Shown in pieces: positions 23,644-35,582 of a stretch of 64,000 bases of DNA (within the stretch, counting starts at the first letter, position 1; each line of letters starts with the position of its first letter). A model generated the notes under the pieces. The model ran no database searches, was not told the DNA's origin, and saw nothing but the letters and a program-made list of their open reading frames with translations. The DNA is from Bromus sterilis. Its lineage: Eukaryota > Streptophyta > Magnoliopsida > Poales > Poaceae. The stretch covers positions 382,943,016 to 383,007,015 of the forward strand of contig OX465597.1 of assembly GCA_950022295.1 (NCBI GenBank), written 5' to 3'. The position numbers were made by a program, and so were the translations under genes.

Positions 23644-23695
23644 GAATGTAAGCATCAAATATTATTTGAATCGAAGTAGATGCATAGACAATTTT

Positions 23696-26600
23696 TGTAA
23701 CATCCCAAAATTCTCCGAATTTTGGAATGTTAATAAAATTAAATAGATAATGATTGTTTGCTTGATGTGTTTGATTTTCTCTGGGATTTAAAACTTTTGG
23801 TGTTTAAATGAATATTAAAAATGAGAGGGAATAAAAGGACTTTCCCTAATATTCATGATTGATGTTTTTGGAATTTATTATTAAAAAAAACCAACAAAAC
23901 AAAATGAGAGAAGGTAATATGACTCCTTCAATATATTAAAAGGTTGGAAAAATTTTAAATCATTATTGGAGTTCTTCTGAATATTCAAAACATTTTTCAA
24001 CTCAAGGAAATTCAGTGAGAGGATATAAAATGACTTATCCTCTTTTTAATAAAGTTAGAAAATAGTTAGAATATTACTTTAAAGTTTTTAAATTTTATTA
24101 TGAGTATTATAAATACCTCTAAAATTATTTTAGGAATTTTATAATGCTAAGAGAGTTTTTATTTCATTGAAATGATTTATTAAATATTTTAAATGAGTTG
24201 AAAAAGTATTCCAATGGGATATTGTTATTTTTCCAAATTATTTATTGGTGTGACAATTTTAAAATTTATATTTTTTTATTTAGAAATGGGTTGTCAATGA
24301 TGTTGACCAAATAAAAATATTCTAAATAATTTATTGGATTTTGTTTGATTTATGAAAAGTATTTTATATTTAAATAAAGTATTTAGAAAATGTTTTTATT
24401 TTTATTTTCCTTTTTGGAAAATGTATTCATTAAATAAATTTCTTTGTATTATTTGATGAATTTAGAAATTTATTTCATATTTTTCTGATTAGTATTTATT
24501 TTTCTATAATTGTTTGAAGTTGGTGATTTTATATGAAAAGAAAACCCGTGCGCAGCCGGCCTAGTAGCCTTTTCCGCCCGCGAGCGCTTTTGCTGCCCGA
24601 GTCGGTTTCTTATCTTTTTTTTCCTGTCTGCTTATAAATAGAATTAGGTTTTCCTTTTTCTTTTCTTTTCTTTTTCTTCCAATTAGAAAAAAAACCTAGC
24701 GGGACCCGCCGCCACCGGGCCCCGCACCGCCGGATCCCACCACCACCGCGCATCCGCCGCCACCTCAAGGCCGCGTCTCGCGCCGCCCACGCCGGAGCCG
24801 GGGCTCGCCGGAGCCGGGGCTCGCCAGAGCCGGGGCTCGCCGGAGCCTGCGCCCGACGCCGCCACCCGCACCTCCAGTGCGTTGCCGCCCCCGAGCCGGC
24901 ACCACTCGGTCGCACCGCCCCACGACGCCAGGAGTTCGCCAGAGCCGCCCCCTCACCGGAGCGCAGTTCACCGGAAAAACGGAGTTCGCCGGAGCTCCAA
25001 CTCCGGCCAGATCCGCCGCCAGGGACCCGATTGCTTTTTGCGAAGAGATTTTAATTGTGGATAGGTCCTTTTGGCAGAAAACACCCTGGCGCCGTACGTG
25101 CAATATCTTCTACACCGTGCATCGGGTCGAGGTGAAACTTTTTTCTACGCGCTCATGTTGTTCTGTACTTTAGCATGGAGTAAAGTTTTGCACACTTTGC
25201 ACACTTTTGAATTTGAATTTATTTCAAATTCAAATTCAAATTCCGGTGGCCGTATCTTTTAAACCGTTGATCCAAATCGAGTGATTCTTTTTGCGTTGGA
25301 TCAGTCGTGTCATGTACTTTCTGTCTATATCATGTGTACACAAAAATTCAAATGTATATTGATCTGTTTAAATTCAAATTCAATTCAATTTTGCACTTGC
25401 TATGACCTGCGTTGTAGTATTCCGTTTCATGTGATTATTTTTGCATACCGGATCACCTGAGACATGTTGTCGGTAAGATTCACACACTTTTCATGTGGGC
25501 ATGAATTTCACCTTGATTCCATAAATGCCCATAGTCAAAATTCTTTACCGATGAATCTTTATCTGTTGACTCTCTCGAGTTCACTTCCACCGATCACCTT
25601 CGAGCACATCGACACCTTTGCACTTCAAAGCCTTTTGATTTGTTGCTAGAACCCTTAGTGATTGTTTTCTTGATATTTTGTTTTGTCCTTGTGATGTGAT
25701 TGCTTATTCGAGTTCCTTCGTTTGCGATCGATTTCTCGGAGTGTGACGAGTAGAGTTGACTGGACCGTGAGAGCGAAGAACTTCACCGAATGGATAAGGC
25801 AAGTTACACTTTGACCATACCTCAACCTATATTTTTTATTATGCATGTAGCAAATTATCACTCTATGCATGTGTAGGATTATATATTAGTTATGATTTAA
25901 ACCTAGTAGGATACCCTATGCTCTGAACTTGTATTTCATTGTCGCCCTAGGATCGTGGTTGTTATATACTGCTATTGCTTTGTAGACGGGGATTGGTTGA
26001 GTTATCATTGAGCTATGTGAGGATTGATGACTTGACTAGCAAACTTAAATAGAAATCACCTCTGGGCGGGCAGGGAATGCATCCTGGGGCTCATGCCTTG
26101 GATAAGGAGGGACCAAGGCTAAATGCTTCCCGAATGGTTGTTTTGGTGGGAAACCGGGTGCGACATGGTGTCTACCCTCTGAACGCAGTGGGCGCCGTCC
26201 AGGCTCAAAAAGATCGGACAGACAGTGTGACTAGTAGCTTCCATGTACAACCACTGGCTATATGGGCTCTCGCTTAGATGAGTAAGTTGTGGGGAACCTG
26301 TCCCTGGTAGCTAGCTGATGTAGATATGATAGGTGTACCGGCTACCAAAGGGTGGAGGCAACCTCTTGTGAAAGACTATGTCTCAATCCTCGGGTTGAGT
26401 CCAGTGGGGAAAGTGTACAGACCTCTGTAGAGTATAAAAACTGATCATGATTAGCCGTGTCCACGGTTACGGACAACTTTGAGCAACTGGGCATTATTGT
26501 TGTTGGATGGTCTTGACAGATAATTCACCTTAATAAGAATTTGAGTGGGAACTTTTAATAAAGGGATGGTTGGAATTGGTGTAGCCCGATTCAACCATAC

Positions 26601-27096
26601 TTAGGACTAGCAAGATAAATTAAAATTTGATTAGTTGTAGTATGTGAGGGAAAAACTGGCTTTCTGCAAAACTAAACCATAAACTTTTCCTTTGGCTTAT
26701 CCTTCATGTAGATGTAGGTCTGTTATATACTTTTTCGTGTGACTTGCCGTACAAATCAGATGTACTGACCCGTTGTCGGGCTGTAACCTTCGGTGTTGCA
26801 GGACTGTATACGTCGAGTAAGGGATGCGATGTAGGGTTACGATGTCTATACTCAACTATGTCAGTGGAGTTGATGGACGACACGAAGCTTTTATTGTTTT
26901 CCGTTGTATTATATTTGTAAGCTAGCCTTGTGCTATGCAGGTATGCTATATTGTAATACAGGATCTTCGACGTAATATATATGACATGTGGTTTATTCTT
27001 GATATTACATCATGTACTGTGTGTGCTAGCTATTGATCCAGGGACTAGCACAGAATGCATAGAGACTTGGATTCTTTAGTGAATCGGGTCATTACA
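23696..27096 (+). mobile_element. Solo LTR G of a Tekay-like gypsy (3.4 kb)
   Basis: Starts TGTAACATCCC at 23696 and ends TCATTACA at 27096 (3401 bp, inverted terminus TGTAA...TTACA), flanked by a perfect ATTTT duplication (23691-23695 and 27097-27101). There is no internal sequence, so it is a solo LTR, the product of recombination between the two LTRs of a complete element. An AT-rich upstream part, a TATA box at 24633 and a GC-rich leader (about 24690-25060) give plus orientation. Open frames in the GC-rich part (24610-24915 and overlaps) are compositional. Confidence 0.9.
24633..24640 (+). promoter_or_regulatory. TATA box of solo LTR G
   Basis: TATAAATA, followed within about 50 bases by the transition to the GC-rich leader. 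Confidence 0.55.
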
Positions 27097-27473
27097 ATTT
27101 TCTTCGGTGGAGAGTGAAGAATAAACATCTTAGCGAGTAGAATTGCAGTTCCAGATAAGATTCCAATGATATGCAATCCTCTCGAATGACCTGTGAACTT
27201 AAGAGTAATAACCACCTGCAAGAAATATAATACGAAGCAAAATCTTGCCAGCAAGGGGTTATTAAAACGAAATTGTGGCATACAGTTCACAGTCACGAAA
27301 CTAAATTAAGTTACAACCCAATCGAAGCAAATGGAATGTTTGTTGTAACTTAAACGCGATATAAAAACGAAGCAAAAACCTTGTCCCCGTGGCAAAATAA
27401 ACTCAGCGATGCATCATTCTCCCCTTTTTTTCAATGATAGGACAAAAGGTGGCGAAGAGAAGGAAGAGTTCCT

Positions 27474-28440
27474 ATGCGTTCGCAGCAGCCTGGGGAGCCT
27501 TGCGAGCAGAGCCTGACGCTGAAGAGCTGCTTGACAAAGACTGGTCGCCAGAGGATTCTTCTTCGGATTCCGGCGAGTCATAAGCTTGGGCATTGGCAGG
27601 CGCAAGAAGTTCAAGGTCACTGTCATTTAGATCATCATATTTGGAAGTGATTGAATCATTTGCAGATACAATATCTGGGCTAATGGGATCTGGCTCGTTG
27701 ACAAATAGAACTTCTTCGAGTTTGTGCAGTGGGGGAAGCTTCGGATTCGGGCGGTCAACGGTGTCATCCCTTGAAAAGTTTCGCTACAAGTGAGAGTATT
27801 CTTTGAATAGGCGATCTTTGCGCAGGCCCTTGACAGAGTTGAACTTCCGAAGCCCTTTCCAGGAGTGACGCTTCAGTACAATGTTTCCCACGCGATTGAT
27901 TTCATCTGAGCGAAATTGCATCTGGCGTTGATTTACTTCGATGTAATTCTCCTGCATCTGTTGTGAGCGAAGGGAAACTTCAAAATGATGGCAGTCCTTC
28001 TGGAAATTCTTCTGGAGATTGCGCTCATCCTTCTTGTCTGACGCCCACATATGTAATCATAGGATTATTGGGCTGGCGAAGCATATTCATTGTATCTCGA
28101 ACTGGTGGAACATATAGCTTCGGGTGGTGCCTTGCAATGAAGTTTTCATCCCGGTCATAGTTGCAGACAGCCTGAAGCCAAGGTGCATAGGGCTTGTAGG
28201 TGAATGGAAATTCAGCTGCTTGAACCATCGTGCGGAGGAAGCAATCTTCAAAATCAAACACTAAGCCATGGGGAAGCTTCAGAATGGCATGTCTAACTTG
28301 CGGATAAAGGTTGGATTCTTTCGAAGAATTACTGAGTGGCAACAGTGAGTTTGAAAGAATGTAAAACCACGTCTTGGAGATAAACACCAAGTGCTTCGGT
28401 CGGAGTAAAAACTTCGATAAAAGTTGATAGCATTTGATTC
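27474..28440 (-). pseudogene. Remnant of the accessory gene of element F, homologous to the large ORF of E
   Basis: On the same strand as F pol and just downstream of it. The part read from about 28440 to 28025 (with FLRTMVQAAE and YKPYAPWLQAV, then YVPPVRD) aligns with residues about 886-990 of the 1169-residue protein of E (FFRTLVDAAQ, LKPYAPWIMKL, YLPPVQM). A frameshift near 28050 leads to a glutamine-rich, coiled-coil-like part (to 27784) and a Ser/Glu-rich tail ending at about 27474. The N-terminal two thirds are missing: only about 280 bases separate it from pol. Not an intact gene. Confidence 0.65.
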
Positions 28441-28716
28441 AGAACTCAATAACATTCAAAGCATAATGCATATTGTTTCAAATGTGCTTGATCATATTAG
28501 AGTAAATAGAGTAAGAAGGAAGCATAATAGAGGGGGTAGGGTCCGAAATTTATCACTTCAAAGAAAAACTATATCGAAGCTAAAAGTGATAAGCATAGGG
28601 GACAAACACCAAATGAATCAAAAAAGGATAAAACAGAACAGAAGGCTCAAAGAAAAAGCGAAGTGAAACATTGAAACGAAGTCAATGAATATGTACATTA
28701 AGGTAGAGTTTCAGAC

Positions 28717-31414
28717 TTACAGAACGTTGCGTGAGTCTAAAATGTTTAGCTCACAGCGCAACACACATAACCTTTTCTCATCCAGTGGTTTCGTGAATAT
28801 GTCCGCCAATTGATCTTCAGTTCGTACATGGATAATCACAATATATTCACGCTGAACATGATCACAAAGGAAATGATGACGGATGTCAATATGCTTCGTG
28901 CGAGAGTGCTGCACAGGATTCTGAGAAATTTTGATAGCACTCTCATTATCACATAGGTGAGGAATTTTCTTCACTTGTATTCCATAATATTTTAGCGTTT
29001 GCTTAAGCCAAAGAATCTGAGTGCAGCATGAGCCGGCAGCAATGTATTCGGCTTCAGTAGTAGATATTGATACACAGTTTTGCTTTTTAGGAGCCCAACA
29101 CACAAGAGATCTACCAAGAAAATGACAAGTGCATGAGGTAGATTTCCTATCAACAGGATCTCCGGCCTAGTCCGAATCAGAATACCCAATAAGATCAAAC
29201 TGAGCACCATTGGGATACCATAAGCCCAAGGTAGGTGTGTGAGCAAGATACCGAAGAATTCGCTTTACAGCAATATGATGTGATTCCTTTGGATTCACCT
29301 GAAAATGAGCACATATACACACTGAAAGCATAATGTCATGTCTAGATGCACAAAGATATAAAAGAGAACCAATCATAGACCGATATTTCTTCTGATCGAA
29401 GGGTTTGCCATTCTCATCAGCATCCAGGAAGCCATTGGTAGGCATTGGAGTCTTTATAGTTTTTCAATCGGTGAGTCCAAACTTCTTCAAGCAATCTTTA
29501 AGATATTTTTCTTGAGAAATGAAAGTGCCATTTTTCTATTGTCGAATCTGAAGTCCGAGGAAAAACTTCAATTCACCCATCATTGACATCTCATATTTCT
29601 TCGACATCATTTCTCCAAATTCTTCGCTGATATCAGGGTTAGTACAAACAAAGATAATATCATCTACATATATTTGACACACAAAAAATCACCATTATAA
29701 GAACGAGTGAAAAGAGTTGGGTCAGTTGTTCCTGGTTTGAATCCTTTCTTCAGAAGGAAATCCTTCAAGGTTTCATACCAAGCATGTGGTGCTTGCTTCA
29801 ACCCATAAAGAGCTTTGTGTAATCTGTACACCATATCAGGATTCTTCGAGTCTTGAAAACCTGGAGGCTGCATAACATATACTTCTTCCTCGATTTCACC
29901 GTTAAGAAAAGCACTTTTGACATCCATTTGATATAGCAGAATACCATTGAAATTGGAAAAAGCAAGCATGACACAAATTGATTCGAGACGAGCAACTGGA
30001 GCATAAGTTTCACAGAAATCGATACCTTCAATTTGGGTGTAACCTTGTGCAACCAGTCTAGCTTTGTTTCTTACCACAATACCGTCTTCATCTTGCTTTT
30101 GCGAAAAATCTACTTTGAACCAATGATATTATGCTTCGTGGGATCAGGTCTCTCAACTAATGACCAGACTTTGTTTCTCTCAAATTGGTTGAGTTCTTCG
30201 AGCATTGTAGTTAACCAGTCTGAGTCCTTCATGGCTTCATCAAATTTTGATGGTTCTAGCATGGAGACAAACGAAAAGTTTCCACATAAGTTAGCCAAAC
30301 AAGTGTGAGAGCGAGTAGTGGGACGACCTGGTTGACGAATTTCTTCGAGGATCGAATCAACATCAACTCTTCTTCGCACTCATGACAGTGCATTTTCATT
30401 AACTTGTGGCTCGGGTTCTTCTTCGGAATCGGCATTTCCTTCAGGATCAACGTTTCCTTTGGGTCTGTATTCCCTTCGGGAGCTGCATTTCCTTCAGGAT
30501 CAATATTTCCTTCAGTATGAGCATTCTCTTCGTTCACAGGTTCTTCTTCGTCATGTCCATCATTAGCTTCAGGATGTTGATCTCCAGCGCCCCAGGCTAT
30601 GTGTGGGAACATTGGATCATCATCATCTTGGTTAGCTTGACGAGCATTTGCTTCGACAGGGCGAATCTCTCCAATAGACATGGACCTGGTCAGTTCATCA
30701 AGAGGTGGTTCATCTAGATCATGAGGCAAATGCTCCTTTTAGAGCCATTAGTTTCATCAAACCACACATTTACAGTTTACATAACCTTCCTGAAGTGGGA
30801 GTTATACACTCTATAAGTATGAGAGTTTGAGTCATAACCTAGAAGAAAACCTTCATGTGCCTCAGGGGAAAATTTAGAGCTACGATTCATATCTCTAATA
30901 AAGCATGGAGCACCAAACACCCTAAGGTATGAAACATTAGGCTTGTTACCAGTGATAAGCTCATGTGAAGTTTTCTTCAGGAACTTGTGAAGGTAAACCT
31001 TGTTGATGATATGGCAGGCAGTGTTAATTTCTTCTGCCCAGAACCTAATAGGAGTCTTGTATTCAGCAAGCATAGGTCTAGCCATCTCAATGAGAGTTAT
31101 ATACTTTCTCTCAACCACACCATTCTGTTGTGGTGTATAAGCAGCTGAGAATTCATGAGTAACACCATAGTCATCAAGAAAATCTTCAATATGAGTATTT
31201 TTGAATTCAGTTCTATTATCACTTCGGACGTGCTTCAGAGATAATTCATACTCGGTTTGAGCTCTCTTAGCGAATGACTTGAAGATTTCAACAACTTTTC
31301 TCTTGTCATCTAGAAAGAAAACCTAAGTGTAGCGTGAAAAATCATCAACAATAACTAGACCATACTTGTTGCCTCCCATGCTAGCATAATTTTTAGGACC
31401 AAAAAGATCCATGT
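28717..31414 (-). pseudogene. Pol of element F, integrase C-terminal part to RNase H
   Basis: Copia pol in several frames: integrase core (31541-31323 and 31118-30777, with YTPQQNGVVER), an acidic linker (30729-30110), reverse transcriptase (30077-29664, with MDVKSAFLNG and LYGLKQAPHAWYE) and RNase H (29445-28717, with DSDWAG-type and TEAEYIAA motifs, ending in ADIFTKPLDEKR). At least four frameshifts and several stops. Element E inserted at 31419/45451 within the integrase region; the N-terminal part is at 45456-46069. Confidence 0.85.
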
Positions 31415-31419
31415 GAAGC

Positions 31420-32960
31420 TGTAAGTGCATCAAGTGCCTTCCCCTTGAGGTGTTGGAGTTTGATGTCAAAACGGTTAAGGGACTGATGTGTTTGTGAGTA
31501 TACACAGGAGAACAGTCCCCGGTGAGGTGTTTTACCACCAATCTTGGCCCCCCAAAATGTTGAGGAACATTGAAGAAAATGGTGCATTTCCTGAAGAATG
31601 AAGTCGCGCAAAATCCTGAGGAAACAGGATCCTGAAGCGTTCGGTTGAAGCGCTCGTTTGAAGCCGAAGCTAAATACGATCCTGAGGACGTTCGCGCTGA
31701 AGACGAAGTTGAAGCGTATTCTTCGATTAAGACTTTTTATATTTCTTGAGTCATAGGAAACACCGCACTGTTGGAGGGGTTGAAGAAAACGAGTTCCGAA
31801 GGTCCGATGAAGTGCTCAGTTAGGAATCCTGAAGAAAAACCCTGAGGAAATCTCCTGCAGTAGAAGTTCAGTCCTCGGGTGTCTGAGGCGTTGTTCTTCA
31901 GGACACTGAGGAATCTGTCTTCGGTTGAGGAGTCTGGAAACTGCGAGTGCAGTTCTCCTGAAGAGTTTTCTCCTGCAGTAGAAGTTCGGTCCTCATGTGT
32001 CTGAGACTTTGTTCTTCAGGACACTGAGGTAACTAACTTCGGTTGAGGAGTCTGGAGAGAGAATACTTTGACCGTGCCACGTGTTGCGTGGTGAGAGGCT
32101 AGAACCTGTCTAGCAACGGTCTGTTCCGAGGGCATGAGAGTAATTGCATGCATGGGCATTTATGTCCATTCACCTCGGGTTGCTCCGCGGCTATAAATAG
32201 CCACCCCCTGCCCCATTTGTGGGTCGGCTGCTCCAAGAGGAAAACTGACACTTGTCATTTGAGAGCAACCCACCTCTGAGGAAACTGAAGAACCTTTGTG
32301 AGGAAAACCACCAGCCTGAGTAGTTGAGCATTTCTGAGGAAGTCGGTTCGAGTGATCCGAAGCTTTTTACTGTTGAAGACTGTGATCTTCCAGCCGGTGT
32401 AGTAGTCTTCCGTCTGAGGAAGTCAAGATGCAATTGTGACTTCCCGGAGTGACTGAGTCTGTGAAGGTTTCGGGAGTCTACCTTGAAGACTCACCTGAGT
32501 TATTGGACGGAGTCTGAGGACTTTAGTTCAAGGAGAACAAGGTGAAGACTATGTCTTCTGAGTTGAATCTCAGCCTCTCCAACCAGACGTAGAGTTGTCA
32601 CAGCAACTTGAACTGGTCTACCAAACCAATGTCTTCAATTACTGGTGACATCTCTTCAATCTCTTAAGCTTCAGTATTATGTCTTCAGTATCTATGGTGA
32701 CTTCCTGTGCTTCAGCTCTCCCTCTGCTATTTGTCTTCATACTATGGATCTGAAGCACTTCTGCTTATCTGAATTGATTTATTTCTGTTGCATTATGATG
32801 TGCTGCCCTAATGATTACATTCTGCAAAGTTTTATTTCTTCATGATTTTGGTTACTTCTTCAGCTTCATGATTGCTTCAGTCCTGAAGAAAAACAAAATC
32901 CTGTAGTAAATTTGAAAATCTCCCATTCACCCCCCCTCTGGTCGATATATTGCACTTTCA
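31420..32960 (+). repeat. 5' LTR of element E
   Basis: TGTAAGTGC to GCACTTTCA, 1541 bp, followed directly by ATTGGTATCAGAGC. TATA-like CTATAAATAG lies at about 32189-32198. The LTR is dense in CTGAGGA/CTGAAG words. Confidence 0.95.
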
Positions 32961-32962
32961 AT

Positions 32963-32974
32963 TGGTATCAGAGC
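32963..32974 (+). other. Primer-binding site of element E (initiator tRNA-Met)
   Basis: TGGTATCAGAGC two bases after the LTR, the standard copia site. Confidence 0.9.
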
Positions 32975-33026
32975 TAGGTACTCCCTTGTTCTGTGTGATT
33001 CGGTTTAACCACCTGGAGTTTTAGTT

Positions 33027-35435
33027 ATGTCGACCTCAGGTACAATGAGCGTTGCCTCAAACTGCCCCATCTTCGATGGACCAGACTACCCATACTGGAA
33101 GAACAAGATGAGGATGCATCTTGAAGCCATTGACAAGGATCTGTGGGACATTGTTGAAGAAGGCATCCCTGAAGCAAATCTGATGACTGCTCCTGATGTA
33201 GTCAAGAAAAACTGGCAGCTTGATGCAAAATCTCGAAGCATCATTGGTGGTCATCTCAATAAGGCTCAGTTCAACCGTATCAGTGGTCTGGATACTGCAA
33301 AGAAAATATGGACGAGACTGTCCAAAATTAATGAAGGAGTCTCAGCTCAGCGAGACTCACGAATTGATACACTCCGCAGTCTCTTCAATCGGTTCAAGAG
33401 GCTAGATAATGAGCACGTACAATAAACCTTTGACAGACTCACTGACATATCCAATGAACTTCAGGCTCTTGGTGCTGTTGATATCACAGATCATGAAGTT
33501 GTGAAGAAACTGCTGAGGTCACTGGATGACTCATTTGAGTTCCTATCACTGATGATTCAAGAAAGGCCAGACTTCAAGACTCTGGACCCTGCGGATATTC
33601 TCGAGCGCCTCAATGCTCATGAACTGAAGCTCTATGAAAAACGAGACTTATACAGCTCCACGCCTAAGGTCCGCGCGCTAAAAGCTAGAGCACGAAGAGT
33701 GTCCTCTGATGAAGAGTCTGAGGCTGATACTGATAATCCTGAGACTCTCAGCCGTGAACTTGCTCTCCTTACCAGGAAGTTTCAAAGGTTCACGAAGAAG
33801 AATCGCTTCGGAAACTCCTCAAGGTCGTTATCAAGAAAAAGCAAAGATGATGACTCCGCCGAAGCTAGAAAGAGAGTTTGTCACAAGTGCAAGAAACCTA
33901 GGCATTACATCGCTGATTGTCCTCAATGGGAAAAAGAAGCTAAACAGAAGAAGAAGAAGAAGAAGAAAGGGAAAGATGAAAGTTCTGACGAAAAGACAAA
34001 GAAGAAATCCTCAAGATCTTCAAAGTCTACTGGATACCGGAATAGTAGCTCACGTAAGGCTCGCGCTTATCTCGGGAAAGAATTGGACTCGGAAGAATCT
34101 GGTTCCAACCCTGATGCTGAGGAAGAAGAATCTGAAGAATCTGAGGGTGTGGCTGGTTTGGCTCTTGTCACGACACTTGTCTCAAAGTCAATCTTCAGCA
34201 CTGAGGACTCTGGCCCATCAAATGCTGTTAATGAAGCTGAAGACACAACTCCTTCCTTCTGCTTCATGGCCAAGTCCTCTAAGGTATCTTCCTACTCATC
34301 ATCAGATGAACCCTCTGATGAAGAACCTGATGAAAACTATGCTAAACTTGCTAAACTTGCGTCTAAGCAACAACGTGCACTTGAAAAGACTCAGATCTCA
34401 TTAAACAAAAGTGATGATATGTTGGTTGAGGAAATGACGAAGACTCAAAAGTTGACTGATGAATCAAAAATTCTTCAGTCAAAGTTTGATGACTTGTTCA
34501 ATCGCCATGAGACACTCCTTACCGATCATGAAAAACTATCTCATGAGTTCCTCATGAGGAAACAAGAAATTGAACGTGTAAGGATGTCTCATGACGATCT
34601 GAGGAAAGAAAATGAGTCACTCCTCTCGCAACAGATCATCATGCCACAAGAAGGATTCAATCCTCCCTGTTTAAAATGCATTGAACGTGATCAAATCATT
34701 TCTGTGTCTAGTTCTTCAATGTCTTCAGACTATGTTATCTCTATTACTTCTGTGGTACCTAACCCCTCATCTGAGGATACCATAGACATTGCTGAAGAAA
34801 ATGCTAGGTTGAAGAATCTACTGGAAACAGGCATGTTCAAGAGTCTGAAAGGACATCAGACTCTCTGTGAAATTCTCAAGAAACAGATCCTCAACAGAAA
34901 CCCGAGGAAAGAAGGCATTGCATTCACTCGGAGACTCAACCCTGATGGGTCTTACTGGAAACCTGAACAATATCCTGAGACCATCTGGGTTCGAGCAATG
35001 AAGCCTCCTCCTGATCCCTATGCCTTATCTGGTTATGATGCTGCTTCTTCAGATATGATGATTGAGTCATTTGACTCAAACTATAAACTGTTTAAAAATT
35101 GTAATGGTGAGGTATTTGCCAGATACATTGGAACTAACTGCAGGAATGGTCCTCCAGTCAAGCAGATCTGGGTGCCCAAGGACCTCATCACTAACCTTCC
35201 TGTGAATGCAGATGCAAATGAGCTAAGGATATCATCTGAGGACGATACCTCAAAAGGAAATGATTATAATCATGTATCTGCTAACCATTTTGTTCACAGG
35301 GAAGCTCCTCATAAGAATGCTTATTCATTTGTTTATCCTGATACTGTCATCACACACCCCATTAAGTCTCATTATCCTCATCAATCCTCATGTGCCTCAA
35401 GACCACCCATAAAGATGTGGGTGGTTAAGAACTAA
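33027..35435 (+). pseudogene. gag: Gag polyprotein of element E, one premature stop
   Basis: One frame from the ATG at 33027 (MSTSGTMSVASNCPIFDGPDYPYW) with a premature TAA at 33423-33425, resuming without a shift to 35435. Contents in order: the copia gag N-terminal region (DYPYWKNKMRMHL), the gag polyprotein domain, a CX2CX4HX4C zinc knuckle at about 33883-33930 whose usual glycine before the histidine is arginine (KKPRH), a long Lys/Ser/Glu-rich basic segment, a coiled coil (about 34320-34640), and a C-terminal segment with conserved DGSYWKPEQYPETIW. The large gag with a coiled coil is typical of Sireviruses. The role is particle formation and RNA packaging. Confidence 0.9.
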
Positions 35436-35582
35436 TCATCCGTGCAGGGACATGTCCTGAGGCAATTACAATTTATGCAGATCAAATGGCCAGGACAATA
35501 ACAAATGAGTCAGTTGAAGGATAATTATATTGTTTGATTTCATAGAATCAATCCTGAGGAACATCCTGAGGAATTAATTCTG

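Noticed and set aside
24610..25103. Arg/Ala/Pro-rich frames in solo LTR G
   Set aside because: Same situation: the GC-rich leader of a long gypsy LTR with short internal GCCGGAGCCGGGGCTC-type repeats.
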